Shown in pieces: positions 8,882 through 17,364 of a stretch of 64,000 bases of DNA. The notes beneath the pieces are model-generated. The model was given only the letters and a program-made list of their open reading frames with translations. It did not search any database and was not told where the DNA came from. Each line of letters starts with the position of its first letter. Within the stretch, counting starts at the first letter, position 1. The stretch covers positions 62,001 to 126,000 of the forward strand of contig NZ_VIQO01000034.1 in assembly GCF_007483665.1 (NCBI RefSeq), given 5' to 3'. A program made the position numbers and the translations under genes. This DNA is from Catellatospora sichuanensis (lineage in GTDB: Bacteria; Actinomycetota; Actinomycetes; Mycobacteriales; Micromonosporaceae).

Positions 8882-8918
8882 ACCGGAAGACTGGCCGAAG
8901 GCGCGGCCGGATCGCTTG

Positions 8919-8924
8919 TACGAT
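8919..8924 (+). promoter_or_regulatory. Leaderless-type -10 box for the AraC-like regulator
   Basis: TACGAT followed by 6 nt and the ATG at 8931, with no Shine-Dalgarno. It lies in the 49-bp divergent gap with the SDR gene. Confidence 0.5.
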
Positions 8925-8930
8925 TCCGCC

Positions 8931-9851
8931 ATGCAGGTCCGGGTTCCCGCGCACGAGCGGACCGTGCACCCCGACCTGGCCAGGGCGGCGCTGCTCGGCG
9001 CACGTCGGCACGGCCCGAGCCCGGCTGCCGATGCGGTGGCCCGGTGGCAGGCGGCGGCCGAGCCGGTGCCGGAACGGCTGCACCACGCTCTGCTGGCGGA
9101 ACTGACCGGCCATGGCTGGCAGGCGCTGCGCGGGGCGGCCGAGCACCTGCTGGACCGCCCGCGCGAGGGCGACATCGCGGAGGTCATCGAGCGCGGCTCG
9201 GTGTCCGAGCTCGCTGCTCGGCTGCCTGAACTGCAGTTGCGCTTCCACGTGGGCCACACCACGGACCTGAGACTGGAGCCCGGCCGGCTCGTCGTGTCGC
9301 ACCGAGCGCTGCTGGGCGGCGTGCCGAACCCGGCGGAGAGCCTGTTCACCGCGGCGATCCACGAGGTGGTGCTGGGCGCGTGCGCGGGCCGGCGACCGGC
9401 GGTGACGGTGCGGTTCGCCGACGGCAGCACCGTGACCGGTGCCCGGCCGGGGGAGCGGAGCCTGACCGGGCGGGGGAAGGTCGAAGGGTGGACTATCGAC
9501 CTGTCGACGACGCAGGAGGCAGCCGTATCGCCGGTGGCCGCCGTACGCGACATGATCGCGGCGGACCCGGCGCGGCGCTGGCGGCTGGACGCGGCGGCCG
9601 CGCGGTCGGGCGTGTCCACCCGGAGCCTGCAGCGGATGCTGGCCGAGCAGGGCACGGGCTTCCGGGCGGTGGTGTCTGGCACCCGGCTGGGCGTGGCCCG
9701 CGGCCTGGTCCAGCGCACCGACCTGGGGCTTGCGGAGATCGCGGCGGCCTGCGGGTTCACCGATCATGCGCACCTGACCCGGTGCTTCACGGCCCGGCAC
9801 GGGGTGCCCCCGTCCGCCATGCGCGCACAGGTCACTGCACACGGAGTGTGA
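8931..9851 (+). CDS. AraC-family transcriptional regulator
   Basis: 306 aa. The start ATG at 8931 was chosen over a longer upstream frame because that extension runs antisense to the SDR gene. The C-terminal 95 residues hold two helix-turn-helix units (RWRLDAAAARSGVSTRSLQRML and LGLAEIAAACGFTDHAHLTRCF), with the standard RHGVPPSAMR ending. The N-terminal 200 residues are a poorly conserved sensing region. It probably regulates the divergent SDR gene and itself. Confidence 0.87.
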   Translation: MQVRVPAHERTVHPDLARAALLGARRHGPSPAADAVARWQAAAEPVPERLHHALLAELTGHGWQALRGAAEHLLDRPREGDIAEVIERGSVSELAARLPELQLRFHVGHTTDLRLEPGRLVVSHRALLGGVPNPAESLFTAAIHEVVLGACAGRRPAVTVRFADGSTVTGARPGERSLTGRGKVEGWTIDLSTTQEAAVSPVAAVRDMIAADPARRWRLDAAAARSGVSTRSLQRMLAEQGTGFRAVVSGTRLGVARGLVQRTDLGLAEIAAACGFTDHAHLTRCFTARHGVPPSAMRAQVTAHGV

Positions 9852-9948
9852 TCAGATCGTCTCTCCTGGTCGACGGATCGATGGTGTGGGATCACAGCGG
9901 GCGCCGATTTCTTGGCAATAGGCCCTCTGAACTGGCAATCTTGCCGCC

Positions 9949-10620
9949 GTGCAGGCAGAGCAGCTGGCCGACTTCACCTGGGCCTTCGACGTCGTTCACC
10001 CGGACGCCGAGCGGCGGCGGGCCGCGATCGAGCGCGAGCGGGGCTACCAGGACGACTGGGCCCGCCTGCACTCCTGGTCGCGCATCGTGCGCCCCCGCTC
10101 GGGTGACACCGCCGAGCGGCCGGACCCGCGACTGGTCGCCGAGCACGACCAGACCGAGGCCGCCAAACGCGACGTACACGCCCGGATGTTCGCCGCCCCG
10201 ATCTGGCACTACCTGGCTGCGCAGACCGCCGGGGAGCGCGCGCCGTTCGTCCGGTTCGCCGTGCTCTACCTGCGCTGGGAGACCGACTACCCGCAAGAGT
10301 GGGCCGAGCACGCCCGGAGCTGGCAGGCCAAGCGGCACATCCTGCGGGCGCTGGCCGCCGACGGACCGACCGTGGAGGCCCACGGCGATCTGCTCGGACT
10401 GGTGGCGGCCGCGATCGGGCGCGAGCACCGGTGCGAGGACCTCGGCTACCTCAAGATCGCCCGCACGCTGCACGAGCCCTCGCTGCGCGTGATCATCGAG
10501 TCGGCCGAGCGGAGCCTCGACGGCCTGGTCCGGCTGCGTGCCGGCTACCTGCGCTGGTCCCTGGACAACCCGGCCGCCCCGGTCACCCCCGCGTCCTGGC
10601 GGCGCTGGCTGCGCAGCTGA
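9949..10620 (+). CDS. Uncharacterised protein, 223 aa
   Basis: GTG start. No signal peptide or membrane span. The sequence is rich in Trp, Arg and Glu (for example WARLHSWSRIVRPRSG, RWETDYPQEWAEHARSW) and probably mostly helical. The repeated pattern FAVLYLRWETDYP / RLRAGYLRWSLDNP suggests an internal duplication. No family is recognised. The 3' end overlaps the convergent membrane-protein gene by 76 bases, and codon bias in both frames is reasonable. Confidence 0.65.
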   Translation: MQAEQLADFTWAFDVVHPDAERRRAAIERERGYQDDWARLHSWSRIVRPRSGDTAERPDPRLVAEHDQTEAAKRDVHARMFAAPIWHYLAAQTAGERAPFVRFAVLYLRWETDYPQEWAEHARSWQAKRHILRALAADGPTVEAHGDLLGLVAAAIGREHRCEDLGYLKIARTLHEPSLRVIIESAERSLDGLVRLRAGYLRWSLDNPAAPVTPASWRRWLRS

Positions 10621-11384
10621 CCCACGACTGCCAGCCAGGCGAGCTGCCCCGTCACCGTCACCGTCAGCGCGAGGCCGAACGCGGCGGCGGCGCCCCACCT
10701 GTCGAGCAGTACGGCGACCACGAAACAGAAGACCGCGAAGCCGACCAGCCCGGCCAGCACGCCGCGCAGGGTGCGCACCGTCTCCGCCGAACCGTGCCGG
10801 GCCAGCACGAAGGCCGCCACCACGCTGGTCGCGATCGGGAACGGGGCCAGCACCCCGGTCATCGCCGGCCCGAGCGCGCTCGACAACGTGGTCACCAGCA
10901 CCACCAGGCTCGCGGTCGCGACGGCCCGGCCGGGCAGATCCCACCACGGCCAGGCGGTCGCCGGGCGTCCGCCGGGCTCGGCCGCCTCCGGCGGCAGCGT
11001 GCGGGACCCGGCGCCGATCGCGGCCAGCGCCAGCAGAAGGCCGCACCAGGCAGGCACCCTCACCTGCGCGACAGCCACATCCGCGAGCAGGCAGGCCGCC
11101 CAGGCGACCGCAAGCGCGCCGACCCAGCGCATACTTCGCGAGCACCAGGCGAACACGACCGCGAACAGCGCGAGCGTCACCAGGCCCAGCAGTGCGGACG
11201 ACGCCGCCGCGGCCCCGAACGCCGTGCCGTGCTCCAGGCAGGTGATCAGCAGGATCGGGCCCGCCACGATCGGCAGCGTCACCAGCACCCCCGTGACCTG
11301 CGCCCCCCACCGCCGCCCGGCCAGCGACGAGCCGACGACCAGTGCGGGAGCGAGCAAGAGCTTCAGGAGCAGCGTCACCGGCAC
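10545..11384 (-). CDS. Integral membrane protein, about eight to nine spans
   Basis: 279 aa of nearly continuous hydrophobic segments (LLLKLLLAPALVVGSSLA, VTLALFAVVFAWCS, LVVLVTTLSSALGP, LVGFAVFCFVVAVLLD), joined by short Arg-containing loops. A short cytosolic tail ends RSQRRQDAG. It resembles small multi-span actinobacterial proteins of unknown function. No transport or enzyme motif is visible. It is divergent from the GH127 gene and convergent with the preceding uncharacterised gene. Confidence 0.7.
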   Translation of the reverse strand: MPVTLLLKLLLAPALVVGSSLAGRRWGAQVTGVLVTLPIVAGPILLITCLEHGTAFGAAAASSALLGLVTLALFAVVFAWCSRSMRWVGALAVAWAACLLADVAVAQVRVPAWCGLLLALAAIGAGSRTLPPEAAEPGGRPATAWPWWDLPGRAVATASLVVLVTTLSSALGPAMTGVLAPFPIATSVVAAFVLARHGSAETVRTLRGVLAGLVGFAVFCFVVAVLLDRWGAAAAFGLALTVTVTGQLAWLAVVGQLRSQRRQDAGVTGAAGLSRDQRR

Positions 11385-11475
11385 AATCTAGCCGCACCCG
11401 AAACCTTTCGGACCATGGGGGCATCCCGCAGCGGAGCATCTGAACTGCTTGGACAAATGCTCGAAGCCGTTGCGC

Positions 11476-11498
11476 GGCAATGTGTACGACATCTTGCC
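11476..11498. promoter_or_regulatory. Imperfect dyad upstream of the GH127 gene
   Basis: GGCA-ATGT, a 5-base centre, then ACAT-c-TTGCC (with one extra base). It lies about 76 bases before the GH127 start, in a locally AT-richer divergent region. A candidate operator for a carbohydrate-responsive regulator; inferred only from symmetry. Confidence 0.35.
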
Positions 11499-11573
11499 GA
11501 AATGGTTTTCGTAGGACATCGTCGATGCGCCGGACACGTCGCTCTCACCGCCCCGTCCTGAGAAAGGCGAAAC

Positions 11574-14051
11574 ATGTCCGCACTGTCCCGCCGTACCGTG
11601 CTGCGTGCAGGCGCCGTCGGCGCCGCGGCCGCGGCTGTCGCCGGCAGCCTGCCCGCGGCACCCGCCCACGCCGCCCGCACCGACATCGGTGTGTCGGTCT
11701 ACCCGTTCCCGCTCGGCGCGGTCACGCTGCTGTCCGGTCCGTTCCTGGCCAACACCGGCCGCACCCAGAGCTACCTGAGCTTCCTCGACGCCGACCGGCT
11801 GCTGCACATGTTCCGGCTCACCTACGGCCTCAGCTCATCGGCGACCGCGTGCGGCGGCTGGGAGTCGCCCACCACCGAGCTGCGCGGGCACTCGATGGGC
11901 CACGTGCTCACCGGCCTGGCTCAGGCGTACGCCAGCACGGGCACGGCGAGCTTCAAGACCAAGGGCGACTACCTCGTGGCGCAGCTGGCGATCTGCCAGG
12001 CCCGCGCGACGACGGCCGGCTACAACGCCGGCTACCTGTCGGCGTTCCCGGAGAGCTTCATCGACCGCGTCGAGGCCCGCCAGCAGGTATGGGCTCCGTA
12101 CTACACGCTCCACAAGATCATGGCTGGGCTGCTGGACATGCACCTGCTCGCCGGGAACGCGCAGGCGCTGACCGTGCTCACCGCGATGGCGTCGTGGGTG
12201 AAGTTCCGCAACGACCGGCTCACCCAGACCCAGCGGCAGAACATGCTCGACACCGAGTTCGGCGGCATGAACGAGGTACTGACCAACCTGTACCAGCTCA
12301 GCTCGAACACCGCGCACCTCACCGCCGCGCAGCACTTCGACCACGCCGAGGTCTTCGACCCCCTGGCCGCCAACACCGACGCGCTGAACAACTACCACGC
12401 CAACACGCAGATCCCCAAGGCCATCGGGGCGATCCGCGAGTACCACGCCACCGGCACCACCCGCTACCTCGACATCGCCCGCAACTTCTGGGACATCGTG
12501 GTCAGCCGCCACACGTACGCCATCGGCGCCAACTCCAACGGCGAATACTTCAAGGCCCCGAACCGGATCGCCAGCGAACTCTCCGACAGCACCGCCGAGT
12601 GCTGCAACACCTACAACATGCTCAAGCTGAGCCGGCAGCTGTTCTTCACCAACCCGGCCCGCGCCGACTACATGGACTACTACGAGAAGGCGCTCTACAA
12701 CCACCTGCTCGGCGCGCAGGACCCGAACTCCTCGCACGGCTTCCACAGCTACTACATCCCGCTGCGGGCCGGCGGCATCAAGACCTACAGCAACGACTAC
12801 AACAGCTTCTCCTGCTGCCACGGCACAGGCATGGAGACCAACACCAAGCTCGGCGACACCATCTACTTCCACTCCGGCGACAACCTGTACGTCAACCTGT
12901 TCATCGCCTCGCAGCTGAACTGGGCCGCCAAGGGCGTCACGGTCCGGCAGGACACCACGTTCCCGGAGGCGCCGTCCAGCAAGCTGACCATCACCGCGGG
13001 CTCGGGCACGTTCGCGATGCGCATCCGGGTGCCCGCCTGGGCCACCGGCGCGACGATCCGGGTCAACGGCACGGTGCAGAGCGGGGTCACCCCGGGGTCG
13101 TACGCCGTCGTCAACCGCACCTGGGCCACCGGCGACGTCGTCGACGTCGCGCTGCCGATGGCGCTGGTGCGCGAGGCCACCCCGGACAGCGCCACCACGC
13201 AGGCGGTCAAGTACGGCCCGATCGTGCTGGCCGGGGCGTACGGCAGCACCAACCTGTCCGCCCTGCCCACCCTCACCGCGTCGTCGATCACCGCGACGGC
13301 GACACCGCTGCAGTTCACCGCGTCGGCATCCACCGGATCGGTGACCCTGTTGCCGTTCTACAAGGTCCACGGCCAGCGCTACACCGTCTACTGGAACGTC
13401 ACCACGACCAACCCGCTGCCCGCGTTCGTGGCGCACTACCTGTTCAACGAGTCCTCGGGCACCGCCGCGGCCGACGCCACCGGCAACGGAAGGACCGCGA
13501 CGACGGCCGGGGGAGCGACCTGGGTCGCCGGTCGCACCGGCAACGCGGTCAACCTCAGCGGCAGTTCGCAGTATGTGTCGCTGCCGTCGGGCATCCTCGC
13601 CGGGGCGAGCGCGTTCAGCATCGCGACCTGGGTACGCCTGGACGCGGTCACGAACTGGGCGCGCCTGTTCGACTTCGGCACCGGCACCACGGCGAACATG
13701 TTCCTGGTCCCGAGCAGCAGCTCCGGCACGGCCCGGTTCGCCATCACGACGTCGGGGTCCGGCGGCGAGCAGCGCATCAACGCCCCGTCCGCGCTGCCCA
13801 CGGGCGTGTGGACGCACGTCGCGGTCACCGTCGGCGCAGGCGTCGGCATCCTGTACGTCAACGGGGCCGAGGTGGCCCGCAACGCGGCGATGACACTGAC
13901 CCCGGCGTCGCTGGGCAGCACCACGCAGAACTGGATCGGGCGGTCGCAGTACAGCGACCCGTACCTGGACGGAGCCGTGGACTCGTTCCGCGTCTACAGC
14001 CGGGTGCTGACGGCGTCCGAGGTCAGCGGCTTCCACTCGTCGGGTCAGTGA
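11574..14051 (+). CDS. Tat-exported GH127 beta-L-arabinofuranosidase-like enzyme with LamG-like domain
   Basis: 825 aa. The twin-Arg signal SRRTVLR and the hydrophobic segment end at PAHAA (about residue 35). Residues about 45-630 match GH127/DUF1680: GESPTTE-like WESPTTELRGHSMGH, AECCNTYNMLKLSRQLF and FSCCHGTGMET. In characterised GH127 enzymes a Glu and three Cys of these two motifs bind zinc, and one Cys is the nucleophile; all are present here. Residues about 635-825 form a concanavalin/LamG-like module (AHYLFNESSGTAAADATGNG, FSIATWVRL, VDSFRVYSRVLTASEV). It is likely to remove arabinose from plant or fungal glycans outside the cell. Confidence 0.9.
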   Translation: MSALSRRTVLRAGAVGAAAAAVAGSLPAAPAHAARTDIGVSVYPFPLGAVTLLSGPFLANTGRTQSYLSFLDADRLLHMFRLTYGLSSSATACGGWESPTTELRGHSMGHVLTGLAQAYASTGTASFKTKGDYLVAQLAICQARATTAGYNAGYLSAFPESFIDRVEARQQVWAPYYTLHKIMAGLLDMHLLAGNAQALTVLTAMASWVKFRNDRLTQTQRQNMLDTEFGGMNEVLTNLYQLSSNTAHLTAAQHFDHAEVFDPLAANTDALNNYHANTQIPKAIGAIREYHATGTTRYLDIARNFWDIVVSRHTYAIGANSNGEYFKAPNRIASELSDSTAECCNTYNMLKLSRQLFFTNPARADYMDYYEKALYNHLLGAQDPNSSHGFHSYYIPLRAGGIKTYSNDYNSFSCCHGTGMETNTKLGDTIYFHSGDNLYVNLFIASQLNWAAKGVTVRQDTTFPEAPSSKLTITAGSGTFAMRIRVPAWATGATIRVNGTVQSGVTPGSYAVVNRTWATGDVVDVALPMALVREATPDSATTQAVKYGPIVLAGAYGSTNLSALPTLTASSITATATPLQFTASASTGSVTLLPFYKVHGQRYTVYWNVTTTNPLPAFVAHYLFNESSGTAAADATGNGRTATTAGGATWVAGRTGNAVNLSGSSQYVSLPSGILAGASAFSIATWVRLDAVTNWARLFDFGTGTTANMFLVPSSSSGTARFAITTSGSGGEQRINAPSALPTGVWTHVAVTVGAGVGILYVNGAEVARNAAMTLTPASLGSTTQNWIGRSQYSDPYLDGAVDSFRVYSRVLTASEVSGFHSSGQ

Positions 14052-14056
14052 ACCGC

Positions 14057-14092
14057 GCGGGCCGGGGGAGGCATGACGTGCCCCCGGCCCGC
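14057..14092 (+). terminator. Terminator after the GH127 gene
   Basis: 12-bp perfect GC stem (14057-14068 with 14081-14092) and a 12-base loop, starting 5 bases past the stop codon. Confidence 0.85.
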
Positions 14093-14147
14093 ACCCTGAC
14101 CTGTGGAACTGAAGATCTGTCAGCGGTCCCACGTAACGTGATGTCCT

Positions 14148-14906
14148 ATGCGGACCCCCTCCATCCGCGACGACCACCCGCGCCGTGACGAACCCGGCCG
14201 CTCGCCGACGTCGCCCGCGCGCCCGGTGCACCTGTGTGGGACCTGGCTCGCGGTCAGCACCGGCGACCAGGCCGCCGTGCTGACCGCGCTGGACCTGTCC
14301 GATCCGGTGCCGGTCACCATGCGGCAGGGGGAGTCCGCGTGGAACCGCGACCACCACTCGTGGGACACCGACCGCCACCGCCGTCACGCCAGGATGTACG
14401 TCAGCCCGGTGCTCGACGGCTGGACCCTGGTGTTCGGCGAGCTGCCCGGCACGGCGCACCTCGCCGAGGGATCGTGGGCGCGCGACGTGCAGGACCTGTG
14501 CACGCGGCTCAGCGCCCGGTTCGGCGCGGCCCACCTCTACGGCATGAGCTGCGGCGATCCGTGGACCATGTGGTGCCTGGCCGAGGCGGGAACGGTGCAG
14601 CGCTACTACGAGACCGGGAGGGTCGAGCGAATCGGGTCCCACCCGGCCGAGGACGGCTACCGGCTGCCCGACGAGGACGAGGACCTGCCGCCGGAGGCGT
14701 TCGCCGGGATCGATCCGGCCGACGTCGACGCCGTCATGGCCCGCCGGGCCGAACTGTACGAGCGGCAAACGCTGCCGGAGGTCTGCTACGCCACCGACAT
14801 CGCCGCACTGACGTCGGTCGACCCCAGCACGTTCGGCGCGCACACCCGCTTGTCCGGGCAGGGTGTGCTGGCGCTGACCGCCCTCGGTCGCGCCCCGGCC
14901 CCGTGA
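14148..14906 (+). CDS. Uncharacterised protein, 252 aa
   Basis: No signal peptide. The N-terminal 25 residues are Arg/Pro/Asp-rich and likely disordered. The central part (VHLCGTWLAVSTGDQ, TLVFGELPGTAHLAE, LSARFGAAHLYGMSCGDPWTMWCLAEAG, VQRYYETGRVERIG) is alternating beta/helix and reads like an immunity- or SUKH-type cytosolic protein. I do not assign a family. The C-terminal part has Asp/Glu-rich segments. Followed by another uncharacterised gene 65 bases downstream on the same strand. Confidence 0.6.
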   Translation: MRTPSIRDDHPRRDEPGRSPTSPARPVHLCGTWLAVSTGDQAAVLTALDLSDPVPVTMRQGESAWNRDHHSWDTDRHRRHARMYVSPVLDGWTLVFGELPGTAHLAEGSWARDVQDLCTRLSARFGAAHLYGMSCGDPWTMWCLAEAGTVQRYYETGRVERIGSHPAEDGYRLPDEDEDLPPEAFAGIDPADVDAVMARRAELYERQTLPEVCYATDIAALTSVDPSTFGAHTRLSGQGVLALTALGRAPAP

Positions 14907-14971
14907 TCGGCCGCACGCCGTCCGCGTGGCCGACTGGGCCGGGCCGCCCGGTCCGTGTACCGTCTCCGCCC

Positions 14972-15625
14972 GTGATCACGTCCGACGAGGTGCTGGCGCA
15001 GCTGGACCGCGCCGCGAAGGGGTTCGACTTCCCGGACCTTGAGCACGGCTACTACCACGCGATCGACGGCCGCCTGCACGCGTTCCGCGACGAGAAGCGC
15101 TGGGCCCTGGTGATCGAGCTCGTCGGCTACAACCCGCGCGCCGGCAACGTCATCGACGTGCTGCACTGCTTCGGCAACTGCCTGACCGAGGGAGCGCCCG
15201 GCTACGGGCACGGCGACTTCCTGGCCCGGGTCGACAACATGTACCAGCTGGAGGACCACGATCGGCCCGAGCAACTGCGCGGCGGCCGCCCGCCGGTCGT
15301 GGTCCGCGGGCAGGTGCTGGAGGTCGACGCGACCGAGGGCGAGCCGCTGGAGGACGTGTTCCGGCGGCTCGTGCCCGAGCACCGCGACCTGCTGCTGGCC
15401 GACGACGACGAGCTGCGCCACCGGCTGCCCGCCGACCTGCCGCGGATCATGTTGCTGGAGGAGTGGTGGCACCGCGACCCGGGCCGCCACGACCAGCTGC
15501 CCAGCGAGACCGAGACGTTTGCGCAGCTGGCGCAGGTGTTCGCCACCGGCGACCTGACGGCCTACCGGCCCACGCACGCGCCGAACACGCACTGGTCGTG
15601 CTGGCCGGAGTCCGGCTGGCTCTGA
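14972..15625 (+). CDS. Uncharacterised protein (possibly DUF7003-like), 217 aa
   Basis: GTG start at 14972, beginning VITSDEVLAQLDRAAKGFDF. The longer upstream frame runs over the previous gene and was rejected. Conserved-looking segments include FPDLEHGYYHAIDGRLHAF, WALVIELVGYNPRAGNV and IMLLEEWWHRDPGRHDQLPSE, with NTHWSCWPESGWL at the end. The pattern recalls an actinobacterial/bacteroidal family I remember as DUF7003, at low certainty. It has no export signal. TACCGT lies 8 nt upstream of the start, possibly a promoter box. Confidence 0.6.
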   Translation: MITSDEVLAQLDRAAKGFDFPDLEHGYYHAIDGRLHAFRDEKRWALVIELVGYNPRAGNVIDVLHCFGNCLTEGAPGYGHGDFLARVDNMYQLEDHDRPEQLRGGRPPVVVRGQVLEVDATEGEPLEDVFRRLVPEHRDLLLADDDELRHRLPADLPRIMLLEEWWHRDPGRHDQLPSETETFAQLAQVFATGDLTAYRPTHAPNTHWSCWPESGWL

Positions 15626-15709
15626 CGCCGTTCCGGCAGCCGTCGTCGTCCGGTGATCGGATGATTCGACCGGGATCTCGATTGCGAATTTGTTCAGCGG
15701 CGATACAAA

Positions 15710-16888
15710 ATGCGGCACGTGATCCGCAAACCCGGCCCATGGCCGTCGCTCCTGCTGCTCAGTTCGGCCGTCTTCATCTCGGTGACCACCGAGCTCACGC
15801 CGACCGGCCTGCTGCTCGGCATGAGCCGTGACATGGCGGTGTCGGAGTCCCAGTTGGGGCTGCTGGTCACCGGGTACGCGTTGATGGTGGCGCTGTTCGC
15901 GGCCCCGCTGGGCACGCTGACCGCCCGCATGCCGCGCAAGGCGCTGCTGGTCGCGTCGCTGGCCGCGTACACCGCCAGCAACGCGGTCATGGTGGTGGCC
16001 CCGAACTATCCCGTGGCGTTCGCCGCGCGGCTGCTCGGCGGGATCACGCACGGGCTGTTCTGGGCGGTGGTCAGCGGCTTCGCGGCCCGGCTGGTCACCC
16101 CCGACCGGATCGGGCGGGCGGTCACCGTCGTCTCCGCGGGCGGCAGCATGGCGGTGCTGATCGGCCTGCCCGCCGGTACCAGCCTCGGCACCGCGGTCGG
16201 GTGGCGGGCCACCTTCGCCGCGCTGACCGGAGTCGCGGTCGTGCTGACACTGCTGGCGTGGTGGCTGCTGCCCGAGGTGCCCGGCAGCACCGCCGTGGTG
16301 CGCGCCCGGATGCGCGACGTGCTGCGGGTGCCGGACTTCTCGCCGATCGTCGCCATGACCGCGGTGACCATGCTGGGTACCTACATGATGATCACGTACA
16401 CCGCTCCGCTGCTGCATCGCGCCGGAATCAGCGAGACCGGGATCGCACCGGTGCTGCTGGCCAACGGAATCGCCGGCACACTCATGCTGCCGATCGCCGG
16501 CTGGGTCGCCGACCGTCGGCTGCGGGCGGGCATCGTCACGGCGGTCGGCGTGCTGCTCGGTGGGCTGGTGCTGCTCTGGCTGAACGGCACCGCGGCCTGG
16601 GCGGCGGTGACCGCGGTGATCGTGTTCGGGTGCGGCATGGGCCTGCTGCCGATCTTCATGCAGGCCGCCACGCTGCGGGTCGCGCCCGACCACACCGAGC
16701 AGGCCTCCGGCATCAACGCCAGCGCGTACAACGTGGGGGTCGCCGCCGGGGCGCTGACGGGCGCGTTCGCGCTGGACGCATGGGGGCTGGCCGCGATCCC
16801 GCCGCTCGGGGCGCTGCTGGTCGCCGCAGGCATGGCGGTCTACCTGGCCGGCACCGCGCCCGCCCGAGTCCAGCCGGAACGGACGTAG
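15710..16888 (+). CDS. MFS transporter, DHA1 (AraJ/chloramphenicol-export) type
   Basis: 392 aa with 12 predicted spans. The motif between TM2 and TM3 (PLGTLTARMPRKALLV) and the TM5 antiporter-like stretch (GLPAGTSLGTAVGWRATFAALTG) fit drug:H+ antiporters of the DHA1 group. VTTELTPTGLLLGMSRDMAVSESQLG near the N-terminus is typical of AraJ/PbuE-like members (SVxTExxPxGLLP...). It probably exports a small molecule or sugar. No linked regulator is obvious. A small uncharacterised gene follows 45 bases later. Confidence 0.85.
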   Translation: MRHVIRKPGPWPSLLLLSSAVFISVTTELTPTGLLLGMSRDMAVSESQLGLLVTGYALMVALFAAPLGTLTARMPRKALLVASLAAYTASNAVMVVAPNYPVAFAARLLGGITHGLFWAVVSGFAARLVTPDRIGRAVTVVSAGGSMAVLIGLPAGTSLGTAVGWRATFAALTGVAVVLTLLAWWLLPEVPGSTAVVRARMRDVLRVPDFSPIVAMTAVTMLGTYMMITYTAPLLHRAGISETGIAPVLLANGIAGTLMLPIAGWVADRRLRAGIVTAVGVLLGGLVLLWLNGTAAWAAVTAVIVFGCGMGLLPIFMQAATLRVAPDHTEQASGINASAYNVGVAAGALTGAFALDAWGLAAIPPLGALLVAAGMAVYLAGTAPARVQPERT

Positions 16889-16933
16889 CCGCCGCCTAAC
16901 CGGGCCCGCGAACTCGTCGCCCTGTACCAGCGC

Positions 16934-17314
16934 ATGTCCTCGGCGACCCTGTTCGACGGCGCCTGGCGGCTGTCCCCGGCCTACTGGCACCGCCAGGGGA
17001 GTCTCGACGGGGGCCTCACCGTGACACCGGTCTTCGACCTGCCCGACGGGCGCAGCATCTGCTGGGTGCACCGGTGGCGGGAGCAGGTGAGCCACTGGGC
17101 GGTGTGCCGCGTCGCGGAGGTGATCACCGAGGCCGGCCACGGGATCAGCGTCCGCAACCACGAGTTCGCCGACGACCCGGCCGAGGTCTGGCTGTACGGC
17201 ACGAGCCTGGCGACGCTGCTCGAAGTCGCCCTCGACAACGGCGGTGACATCGTCTCCCTGCGCAGCGGCCGGCTCGCCGACCTGCTCCATTCGCGACCGG
17301 CCGGCGAGTCGTGA
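16934..17314 (+). CDS. Uncharacterised small protein, 126 aa
   Basis: Begins MSSATLFDGAWRLSPAYWHRQG. Probably a small alpha+beta cytosolic protein, with no signal, no membrane segment and no motif I know. It contains WVHRWREQVSHWAVCRVAEVI and ALDNGGDIVSLRSGRLADLL. It sits 45 bases downstream of the MFS gene on the same strand and is followed by the convergent MocR gene. The codon bias is good (GC-rich third positions), which supports a real gene. Confidence 0.6.
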   Translation: MSSATLFDGAWRLSPAYWHRQGSLDGGLTVTPVFDLPDGRSICWVHRWREQVSHWAVCRVAEVITEAGHGISVRNHEFADDPAEVWLYGTSLATLLEVALDNGGDIVSLRSGRLADLLHSRPAGES

Positions 17315-17364
17315 GGACTCCGGGCCACCAGCGGCGACTCGTCGTGTGGTCGCAGATGACGAGG

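Noticed and set aside
11835..14843. Long open frame antisense to the GH127 gene
   Set aside because: It has no domain content and an extreme Arg/Gly/Val composition, as expected opposite a GC-rich coding region.
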